Assembly (NCBI GenBank): GCA_964509545.1
Contig: CAZDXQ010000013.1
Coordinates: 14,030-78,029 of the forward strand
Length of the DNA: 64,000 nt
Origin: JADJWR01 sp964509545
Lineage (GTDB): Bacteria > Pseudomonadota > Gammaproteobacteria > Burkholderiales > Burkholderiaceae_F
Direction: 5' to 3'
Part shown: one piece after another, positions 43,251 to 49,607 of the stretch
Layout: each line of letters starts with the position of its first letter
How positions within the stretch are numbered: position 1 is the first letter of the stretch
Notes under the pieces: model-generated
What the model was told of the DNA's origin: nothing
The model's database searches: none
What the model saw: the letters and a program-made list of their open reading frames with translations, nothing else
Made by a program: the position numbers and the translations under genes

Positions 43251-43454
43251 TCAGGTCGACGTGATCGCCACCGGCGTGTACCCCGCCGCGTTGACCGCCG
43301 CCGCGGCCTGCCGGGCATCGAGACCTGTGACGCAAACGCGGCGCTTCAGCAGGTTCACGGTGATGCTGACGGGCGAACCGGCCGATCGCAGCGCCTTCAG
43401 GATGCGCGCTTCGCAGTGACTGCAGGTCATGTCGTCGATCTGGAACTCGAGCAT
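43251..43454 (-). CDS. copZ: CopZ-like heavy-metal-associated (HMA) domain chaperone
   Basis: A 67-residue single HMA domain: MLEFQIDDMTCSHCEARILK with the MTCxxC Cu(I)-binding motif, followed by ITVNLLKRRVCVTG and AAVNAAGYTPVAI. It is a cytoplasmic Cu(I) carrier that would hand metal to the adjacent ATPase, which lacks an HMA domain of its own. It lies 23 bp upstream of the ATPase start and directly downstream of a MerR-type promoter. Confidence 0.9.
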   Translation of the reverse strand: MLEFQIDDMTCSHCEARILKALRSAGSPVSITVNLLKRRVCVTGLDARQAAAAVNAAGYTPVAITST

Positions 43455-43537
43455 GGCGAACTCCTTGTCTGGTTGGACTCCGATTCAAGGTCCGGGCACC
43501 CGGTTCGACGGATCACGGCGAGCCCGGCGAGTGCCGA

Positions 43538-43568
43538 GCGTAGATTCCGTACCGGCGTACGGTGTCAA
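43538..43568 (-). promoter_or_regulatory. MerR-family operator-promoter for the copZ-ATPase unit
   Basis: On the minus strand TTGACA (43563-43568) is followed by a 16-bp dyad CCGTACGCCGGTACGG filling a 19-20-bp spacer, then CTACGC/TACGCT as a weak -10. This is the architecture of MerR-family promoters, which need activator-driven untwisting of an over-long spacer. The dyad arms CCGTAC/GTACGG match the classical mercury MerR operator rather than the CCTTCC-type arms of CueR. Transcription would start about 80 bp upstream of the CopZ-like gene. No merR-family gene lies within the window. Confidence 0.7.
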
Positions 43569-43631
43569 GCGCACTGCCGCCCGATCTTTGCCCGATTGGG
43601 TCACCGGCGCGGCGGGCCTCGATCACGATCG

Positions 43632-43871
43632 TCATTCGCGCCGCCGTTTCCGCCGGATCCGTGCCCGCGATGCATGAACAGGTAGGTGCATCAGCGGGCA
43701 GGCCAGCAGCAGATAGATCCACCGGCCTGCCAGATGGTCCCAGTGCTCGCGCAGCACGTAGAAGACGAGCACGACGGCAACCATCACCATTGCGATCGTC
43801 GACGGCGAACGCCAGGACGAGCGCCGATCGTCGATTGGTGTCGGGGGCCGGTGCTGCGAAGGTTGGTCCAT
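43632..43871 (-). CDS. DUF2933 small membrane protein
   Basis: A 79-residue protein with one hydrophobic stretch (TIAMVMVAVVLVFYVL) followed by REHWDHLAGRWIYLLLACPL and MHLPVH, the DUF2933 signature. The usual His-rich end is replaced by an Arg/Lys-rich tail. Members are frequent in copper and heavy-metal clusters; function unknown. It is followed by the MerR-type promoter. Confidence 0.85.
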   Translation of the reverse strand: MDQPSQHRPPTPIDDRRSSWRSPSTIAMVMVAVVLVFYVLREHWDHLAGRWIYLLLACPLMHLPVHASRARIRRKRRRE

Positions 43872-43904
43872 GGATCGGTTCAGACACCGAAGGACCTGCC
43901 AGCG

Positions 43905-44351
43905 CTATTTCTTCGGTGCGGCACCGCGCGGAGCGGGCATGGGCTGCATCTGCATCATGTGATCCTGCATCTGCTCCATCATCATCTGCATCATGTCCAT
44001 GCGGTTTTCCATCACCCGCATGCGTTCGTCGGCCGATGCGCTGCCGCCCATGCCGCCCATCATCGGGCCGCGGCCCATCATCATCGGCCCGCCCATGCCG
44101 CGCATCTGCGCCATCTGCTCCTGCATCAACTGCATGTGCTCCTGCATCAGCTTGTTCCGCTCGCCCGGATCAGTGCTCCGGTGCAAGCGGTCCATCTGCT
44201 GGCGCATCCTGTCCATCTGCTGCTGCATCTTCGCCATGTCGGCCGGCGCGGCGGCCGCCGGCGGCGGTGCAGGTTGAGCCGCCTGCTGCGCGACAGCCAA
44301 CGCGGCGGCCGCGCCCAGAGCCAGGCCGATCGCGAGGTGGGAAGCGTTCAT
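43905..44351 (-). CDS. Methionine-rich exported protein
   Basis: A 148-residue protein with a signal ending ALAVA, a Pro/Ala linker, then two Met/Gln-rich helices: AKMQQQMDRMRQQMDRLHRS and QEHMQLMQEQMAQMRGMGG, with GPMMMGRGPMMGGMGG between them and a final Met-rich helix before the stop. Dense Met residues can bind Cu(I)/Ag(I) in the periplasm. There is no recognised family. It lies between a SHOCT protein and DUF2933 in the copper island. Binding is inferred from composition. Confidence 0.8.
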   Translation of the reverse strand: MNASHLAIGLALGAAAALAVAQQAAQPAPPPAAAAPADMAKMQQQMDRMRQQMDRLHRSTDPGERNKLMQEHMQLMQEQMAQMRGMGGPMMMGRGPMMGGMGGSASADERMRVMENRMDMMQMMMEQMQDHMMQMQPMPAPRGAAPKK

Positions 44352-44457
44352 CGGTCACCTCCATCCAACAAAGTGGGACGCCGGGCCAACTCCGGCTGCG
44401 GCGCGCCCCGGCCATCCACGCGCCGCCCGCCTGCCGTCGATCGATGCCGCAGGCCGA

Positions 44458-44694
44458 TCAGCGTGCATTGCGTCTGGCGTCCGTGCTTTTCGGCCCCCGC
44501 CGCCGCCCGGCGTACTCGGCGGCGTCGATCTCGCCGCGGGCATAGCGCTGATCGAGGATCCCTCGCGCCGACAACGCCGCGCTGCCCTGCTCGCGTCCTC
44601 GCAGGATCGCGCGTAAGGCGGCAACCACGACGGCGAACAGCAGCAGCCACCACAACGTGTGCAGGCCGAACAGCCCGCCATGAAACTCACCCAT
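44458..44694 (-). CDS. SHOCT-domain small membrane protein
   Basis: A 78-residue protein: GLHTLWWLLLFAVVVAALRA is a single membrane helix, followed by ALSARGILDQRYARGEIDAA and EYAGRR, the short C-terminal SHOCT segment. A GTG two codons upstream (44700) is an alternative start. Such proteins recur in copper loci next to Met-rich proteins; function unknown. Confidence 0.8.
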   Translation of the reverse strand: MGEFHGGLFGLHTLWWLLLFAVVVAALRAILRGREQGSAALSARGILDQRYARGEIDAAEYAGRRRGPKSTDARRNAR

Positions 44695-44805
44695 CGTCAC
44701 GCGCTGCGTTCAGCCGCTGTCGTGCGGCGTGATTCATCGTTGGTCGTACGCGGCCTGTGTTCCCGTCCGCCCTCGGCCGAGTCGGTCGCGACGCGATCGC
44801 AGGCG

Positions 44806-45084
44806 TCACTTCTTCGCCGCCTCGTCGGCGGCGCGTTGCGCGCGCAGCGCCGCCTTGTGCGCCGTCTCGTCATGCCGGCCGCCAGGATGAACCTTCGGTT
44901 CGGCCATCCGCCGCCCTTCCACCTTGGCGCGCAGCGCGGCCTCGTGCACCTGCTCGTCGTGGCGGCCACCGGGATGAACGACTTTCGGCCTGTCCGCGGC
45001 GGCTTGCGTCTGCGCCACTGAAGGCATGGGCGCCGTCGTCGCCACTGCGGCGACCAGGACTGACAGTAAGAGTGGGAATTTCAT
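44806..45084 (-). CDS. Exported protein with two HPGGRHDE repeats
   Basis: A 92-residue protein with a signal (LLLSVLVAAVATTAPMPSVA). The mature part contains two near-identical units, PKVVHPGGRHDEQVHEAALR and PKVHPGGRHDETAHKAALR, each with two or more His and acidic residues suited to metal binding, and a Lys-rich end. ATG 45084 is preferred over the upstream frame start. It is divergent from the CopK-like gene across a region holding a candidate CopR-type site. No family is recognised. Confidence 0.75.
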   Translation of the reverse strand: MKFPLLLSVLVAAVATTAPMPSVAQTQAAADRPKVVHPGGRHDEQVHEAALRAKVEGRRMAEPKVHPGGRHDETAHKAALRAQRAADEAAKK

Positions 45085-45159
45085 CGCATTCTCCGGTGAC
45101 TGGACCTCGAGCACGCGAGCAGTGTGGGCCGCGGGCGGCGACGCGACGCTTACAGTTGG

Positions 45160-45175
45160 ATTACAGCCCTGTCAT
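45160..45175. promoter_or_regulatory. Candidate CopR/CusR box
   Basis: ATTACAGCCCTGTCAT is a 16-bp dyad of the form ATTAC-N6-GT(A/C)AT, similar to copper-response boxes bound by CusR/CopR-type regulators. It lies in the divergent region between the HPGGRHDE-repeat gene and the CopK-like gene. A second instance with identical spacing is at 47876-47891. Confidence 0.6.
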
Positions 45176-45361
45176 CCTTGCGCGGGCGCAAGCCGGTGCG
45201 ATGCGGCACGGGAGACTCAGCGATGTACAGACCGATGAGCGCTTCGTCATCGCACTGCAAGCGCCGTGTCAGCGGCGGCGGATCAGCATTGCCCGGTTCG
45301 TCGACAGCGCCGTGCGGCGCCGCTGCCGACACGGGTGTTCACAGCATTCGAGGAGAAGCCG

Positions 45362-45652
45362 ATGCGCAGGACGATGCAGGCTCTGGCGATAGCCGCCGCA
45401 TTGACGGCCGGTGGCACTGCGCTGGCAGCGCAGGACGATGCGCGCGAGATTCCGTTGAAGGACAGCACGACGCTCGTGATCTTCAAGGACGGCAAGATGA
45501 GCATGCGCGATGCGCGCGGCCGGCCGCATGCGATGAAGGACGGCAAGCGGATGGAGACGAAGGACGGTCAGGTGATCATGATGAAGGACAACGAGGTCTG
45601 GCGTAAGACCAGCGGCGAGCGGCTGCGCGAAGAGCTTTATCGCGGCGGCTGA
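45362..45652 (+). CDS. copK: CopK-like periplasmic copper-binding protein
   Basis: A 96-residue exported protein (signal ending AALAA). The mature part reads REIPLKDSTTLVIFKDGKMS, MRDARGRPHAMKDGKRMETK and VIMMKDNEVWRK, closely matching the layout of CopK from Cupriavidus, including several Met residues that bind Cu(I). CopK acts as a periplasmic copper sponge highly induced by copper. It faces the two-component system genes convergently and has the candidate CopR box about 190 bp upstream. Confidence 0.75.
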   Translation: MRRTMQALAIAAALTAGGTALAAQDDAREIPLKDSTTLVIFKDGKMSMRDARGRPHAMKDGKRMETKDGQVIMMKDNEVWRKTSGERLREELYRGG

Positions 45653-45704
45653 ATGGCGTGGCGCCCCTTCGCTGTCGGCGGCCGGCGGGGGGCGAATCAC
45701 TGGA

Positions 45705-47117
45705 TCAGGCAGGCGGAAGCCGTGGCAGGACGAGGCTAAAGCGGATGCCGAAGGCGCCACTCGCGGCGTCGACCCTGCCGCCGTGCAGGCGCGCGATCGA
45801 TTCGACGATCGACAGCCCCAGCCCCGTGCCCTCACCGAAGTTTCCTCGAGCTGCGTCGCCGCGATCAAAGCGCGTGAACAGCCGGCGCAATTCCTGCGGT
45901 GAGCGCGGCGCGGCCGGGTTCTCGACTTCCAGAGTCACCTCGACCGGCGTCTGCGTCGCGCGCACGCGGATCGTCGCGCCGGGTGGCGCATAGCGCACCG
46001 CGTTCGACAACAGGTTGGTGATCGCCCGGCGCAGCATCGAACGGTCGCCGCGGGCGACCGCCTCTCCGCCGACGTCGATGCGCTGCTCCTTCTCGGCGGC
46101 GGCGGGCTCGAAGAACTCGGCGACGCTGCGCGCCTCCTGGACCAGGTCGACCGGCTCCGGCTTCAGGTCGAACATGCCCTTGTCGGCACGAGCGAGGAAC
46201 AGCATGTCGGCAACCATCCGCTGCAGCCGTTCGAGCTCGCCGAGGTTCGAATGCAGCGCCTCGCGGTACTCGTCGGCGCTGCGCGCCCGCGACAACGTGA
46301 CCTGCGTCTGCAGCATCAGGTTGCTGATCGGCGTGCGCAGTTCGTGCGCCAGGTCGGCCGAGAACTGCTCCAACGAACTGAACGATTCGCGCAGCCGCTG
46401 CAACATCCGGTTGATCGAATTGACCAGTCCGCGCACCTCGGCCGGCGCGTCGTGCGCGGGCAACGGCTCGCCGAGGCGGTCGGCGGTCACACGCTCTGCC
46501 TCGCGGGCGATCAATGCCACCGGCGCCAGCCCGCGGCGCGCCACCCAGCCGCCGAGCGTGGCGCTGGCCAGAAGCCCGGCCAGGCCGGCGCCGGCCATCG
46601 TCCACAGCAGGGCACTGACCAGTTGCTGGGTCGGACTGACATGCAGGCCGACGTAGGCGGAGTAAACGATGTCGCCGGGAGCGACGTAGTCGACTCGACG
46701 AAGCCACCAGATATCGCGCCCAGTGGCGAACTGGGCGACCTGCGGCGAATGAGGGATCGCATCGTTGCCATCGGCGCCGACCAGAGTGTCCAGTTCCGGC
46801 GCGAGCGGCAGCAGCCAGCGGCCACCGCGGCGCAGTCCGATCGCCAGGTGCAGGTGGTCGAGTGTGATCTCCTGCACCCGCGCCAACTCGTTCTCGATGC
46901 GCTCGCCGGTCGCAAGCTCGCGCAGCACGCGCTGGACGTGATCGGTCTTGCCATCGATCTCCTCGCGGTCGCGCGCCTCGAGTTGCGTACGCAACAGCCA
47001 GGCGAGTCCGATGCCGAGCGCCAGTAGGAGCACGGCGGTGGCCAGCGCATACAGCAGCGCCAGCCGCAGCGACAGCGACGTGCGCAGGGCGCGCACGAGC
47101 GTCGCTGGCGGACTCAA
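45705..47117 (-). CDS. Heavy-metal sensor histidine kinase (CusS/CopS-like)
   Basis: A 470-residue inner-membrane kinase. Two membrane helices at about 14-36 and 170-190 flank a periplasmic sensor domain. HAMP is followed by HisKA with FSADLAHELRTPISNLML and HATPase motifs NLLSNAVRYAPPG and FGEGTGLGLSIV. It starts at TTG 47117 overlapping the regulator stop (TTGA); GTG 47096 is possible. It probably senses periplasmic Cu(I)/Ag(I) and phosphorylates the adjacent regulator. The periplasmic region has few Met/His, so the metal cannot be read from sequence. Confidence 0.9.
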   Translation of the reverse strand: MSPPATLVRALRTSLSLRLALLYALATAVLLLALGIGLAWLLRTQLEARDREEIDGKTDHVQRVLRELATGERIENELARVQEITLDHLHLAIGLRRGGRWLLPLAPELDTLVGADGNDAIPHSPQVAQFATGRDIWWLRRVDYVAPGDIVYSAYVGLHVSPTQQLVSALLWTMAGAGLAGLLASATLGGWVARRGLAPVALIAREAERVTADRLGEPLPAHDAPAEVRGLVNSINRMLQRLRESFSSLEQFSADLAHELRTPISNLMLQTQVTLSRARSADEYREALHSNLGELERLQRMVADMLFLARADKGMFDLKPEPVDLVQEARSVAEFFEPAAAEKEQRIDVGGEAVARGDRSMLRRAITNLLSNAVRYAPPGATIRVRATQTPVEVTLEVENPAAPRSPQELRRLFTRFDRGDAARGNFGEGTGLGLSIVESIARLHGGRVDAASGAFGIRFSLVLPRLPPA

Positions 47118-47785
47118 CGGCGATCCTCGAGCACGTAACCGAAGCCGCGCACCGTGTGGATCAGTTTCTTCTCGAACGGATCGTCGATCTTCGCCCGCAG
47201 GCGGCGCACCGCGACCTCGACCACGTTGGTGTCGCTGTCGAAGTTCATGTCCCAGACCTGTTCTGCGATCAGCGTGCGCGACAGGACCTCGCCGCTCCGG
47301 CGCAGCAGCACCAGCAGCAACGCGTATTCCTTCGCCGTCAGATCGATGCGGCTCCCGCCGCGTTCCACGCGCCGACGCAGAAGATGTACTTCCAGATCGG
47401 CGATGCGCAGGATGTCGGGTTCCTGCTGCTTGCCGCGCCGTGCGAGCGCGCGGATCCGGGCCAGCAGTTCGGAGAAGGCGAACGGCTTGACGAGATAGTC
47501 GTCGGCGCCGAGTTCCAGCCCGCGCACGCGGTCTTCGACGCGGTCGCGCGCCGTCAGGAACAGCACTGGCGTGCGGTTCTCGTGGCAGATGCGCTTGATC
47601 GCCTCCCAGCCGTCGATCTGCGGCAGGCCGACGTCGAGCACGATGACGTCGTATTCGGTCTCCGCGGCCATGTGCACCGCGTCGACGCCATTGCGTACCC
47701 AGTCGACGACGCAATCGTTTTCGGACAAGCCCTTGACCAGGTATTCGCCGGCCTGGCGTTCGTCTTCGGCAAGCAGCAGTCTCAT
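47114..47785 (-). CDS. OmpR-family response regulator (CusR/CopR-like)
   Basis: A 223-residue regulator. Receiver domain: phosphoacceptor Asp in DVIVLDVGLPQIDG, Lys in DDYLVKPFAF. The C-terminal winged helix has RIDLTAKEYALLLVLLRRSG and VAVRRLRAKIDDPFEKKLIH, ending GFGYVLED. This is typical of the CusR/CopR/IrlR heavy-metal branch. It is the first gene of the copRS-like pair, and its upstream region holds a palindrome matching the putative box at 45160. Confidence 0.93.
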   Translation of the reverse strand: MRLLLAEDERQAGEYLVKGLSENDCVVDWVRNGVDAVHMAAETEYDVIVLDVGLPQIDGWEAIKRICHENRTPVLFLTARDRVEDRVRGLELGADDYLVKPFAFSELLARIRALARRGKQQEPDILRIADLEVHLLRRRVERGGSRIDLTAKEYALLLVLLRRSGEVLSRTLIAEQVWDMNFDSDTNVVEVAVRRLRAKIDDPFEKKLIHTVRGFGYVLEDRR

Positions 47786-47874
47786 CGGCGCATGGCCTCC
47801 TGGCGGCGGTGATCGATGCGCAACACGCGTCTGTCTAGCGTAGCGGCCGCGATCGGCGCGAAAGCTGACACGCG

Positions 47875-47892
47875 GATTACGAACCGGTAATC
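47875..47892. promoter_or_regulatory. Second candidate CopR/CusR box
   Basis: GATTACGAACCGGTAATC has perfect 6-bp arms GATTAC/GTAATC. Its core ATTAC-N6-GTAAT matches the spacing at 45160-45175. It lies 90 bp upstream of the response regulator and 142 bp upstream of the plus-strand exported protein gene, so it could autoregulate the former and control the latter. Confidence 0.55.
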
Positions 47893-48033
47893 GGACCGCT
47901 TTGGGGCGATGACCAGGACGTAATGCCGGCGTCAGCGTCGCGTTGGCGCCCGGTTCTTACGATGATCTCCGTCATGAGCAGTTCATGGCTCGCAAACAGA
48001 GCGAATGAATCTGGCCAGTACAGGAGAGTCATC

Positions 48034-48516
48034 ATGTTGAATCGAATCCAGATTGCTGCCGTGGGAGCGGCCGTACTGCTGGTCGCGGGAGCGGGCAATG
48101 CCCGTGGTATCGGTGGCCCGGGCTTGCAGCGCAGCGAAGCTGCGCCGCCGGCAATGCAGGCGCGGATGTCGGCAATGCATCAGGCCATGCAGGCACAAGC
48201 AAATCCGCAACCGGGATCCGACGGCTGGCTGTTCGTCGGCGGTGAGGCCGGCTGGGTCCGTGCCGCGCAGCCGACGGCCGCACCGATCGGCCGCGCGACC
48301 GGGCTGGCGGTGCAGCCTTATGGCGAAGTGACGGCGGATGGGTGGAAATTCGTCGGCGGCGAGGCCGGTTGGGTTCTCGCGCCGCATCGATACGAGTTCC
48401 AGGGGGGGCGGCTGGTCTATGTCGACAATGAACGCTTCCCGCACGACACGCCGGCTGCTGCAAAGCCAACGGCCCAGGAGCAAGCCCGCTCTCGGTCCAT
48501 CTTCGGCGGCGGTTGA
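48034..48516 (+). CDS. Exported protein with two GWxFVGGEAGWV repeats
   Basis: A 160-residue protein with a signal (AAVGAAVLLVAGAGNA). A Met/Gln/Ala segment (MQARMSAMHQAMQAQAN) is followed by two copies of the unit DGWxFVGGEAGWV about 47 residues apart, the second followed by LAPHRYEFQGGRLVYVDNE, and a basic glycine-ended tail. No known family. It lies divergently from the copper regulator and is the only plus-strand gene of the right part of the island, so it is a candidate copper-induced envelope protein. Confidence 0.7.
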   Translation: MLNRIQIAAVGAAVLLVAGAGNARGIGGPGLQRSEAAPPAMQARMSAMHQAMQAQANPQPGSDGWLFVGGEAGWVRAAQPTAAPIGRATGLAVQPYGEVTADGWKFVGGEAGWVLAPHRYEFQGGRLVYVDNERFPHDTPAAAKPTAQEQARSRSIFGGG

Positions 48517-48637
48517 CGGGCATCGATGCCGGCGCGAGCGCGCGGCGCGCGCTGGCATCGCTCCGATGGGCGTCGAGGGGCGCCGAGCCGGGGCCGGTGC
48601 AGCGTGTGGGGGCATGATGCAGCGGCGCGGTGGTGTC

Positions 48638-49513
48638 TCAGGTCGATCCGCGCGACCGCCTGGCCACTGCCGCCTGCAGCGCCGGCCAGCGTTCGTGCAC
48701 GGCGCGTTCGCCGGCGCGGATCACGGCTGCAATGCCGCCCTCGTTGCGCAACGTGGCGTGCACGTCGAGCCGAATGGCGAAATCGGCGCGCCGGATCTGC
48801 TCGTCGATCAGCCGGTTGACCATGATGTAGAAGATCTGGAACGCGACGCCGGTAATGCCGGATACCGCTTCCTCGTACGGCCGATAGGCGACGTCGACGG
48901 CAATCGTGAAGTCGGCGCCGAGTCCGCCTGCCGCGTCGACCGGCACCGGCGCGGACAGCGCGCCGTCGACGAGGCGGCGTCCGCCGATCTCCGTGGGCTC
49001 GTAACGGATCGGCACGCTCGCTGATGCGGCGACCACGGCTCCGGCGCGGCCGGTGCGCAGCACGACCGGCCGGCCGCTATCCAGGTCGGTGGCCACGGCG
49101 CAGAAATGCGTCGGCAGCGACTCGATGCCGGCGGGTCCCAGCGTTCGATCGAGCAGTTCCTGAAGTGGCGTCAGGGTGCGCAGCCCCAGCCGCGGCAGCC
49201 GCAGGCCGCTCGCCTCATGCCCGCTCGAGTCCGTCGCCAGCGCTTCGATCGCATCGGCATCGAGGCCCGCGGCCCAGAGCACACCGGCAATGGCACCGAC
49301 GCTGGTGCCAGCGATGATCCGCGGCCGTAGCCCCAGCTTCTGCAGCGCTCGGATGACGCCGATGTGCGCGTAGCCATGCGTGCCGCCGGCTCCGAGGCAG
49401 ACCGCCACGGTGGGCGCCGAACTCGGCTCCGATCGAGTCTCGGCCCGGGACGGCGACGCGGCCAGGAGGCCCAGTCCCTGCAGGAATCCGCGCCGCTGCA
49501 TCGAGGCCATCAT
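48638..49513 (-). CDS. Patatin-like phospholipase, exported
   Basis: A 291-residue protein with a signal-like start (RRGFLQGLGLLAASPSRA). The patatin domain has AVCLGAGGTHGYAHIGVI (oxyanion-hole region, with Thr-His where Ala-Arg is common), the nucleophile elbow GTSVGAIAG, IRYEPTEIGG and RRLVDGALSAPVPVD with the catalytic Asp in DGA. It hydrolyses acyl lipids in the periplasm or outer membrane. It is the last gene after cusCBA, 94 bp downstream of cusA, an unusual neighbour. ATG 49501 is an alternative start. Confidence 0.85.
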   Translation of the reverse strand: MMASMQRRGFLQGLGLLAASPSRAETRSEPSSAPTVAVCLGAGGTHGYAHIGVIRALQKLGLRPRIIAGTSVGAIAGVLWAAGLDADAIEALATDSSGHEASGLRLPRLGLRTLTPLQELLDRTLGPAGIESLPTHFCAVATDLDSGRPVVLRTGRAGAVVAASASVPIRYEPTEIGGRRLVDGALSAPVPVDAAGGLGADFTIAVDVAYRPYEEAVSGITGVAFQIFYIMVNRLIDEQIRRADFAIRLDVHATLRNEGGIAAVIRAGERAVHERWPALQAAVARRSRGST

Positions 49514-49607
49514 CGACTGCGCCGATGGTGGCGCGTGCCCCCAGGCCTGCTCCTCGAAGTCAGGCCGCCCGTGCGCGTCGCGGTGGCAACGGGTGCAGCT
49601 CGCCGGA

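Noticed and set aside
49514..49607. CTRCH (a CxxCH haem-like motif) in the frame upstream of the patatin gene
   Set aside because: It lies in a short stretch between the cusA stop and the patatin start, with no signal peptide or other cytochrome feature, so it is probably chance.
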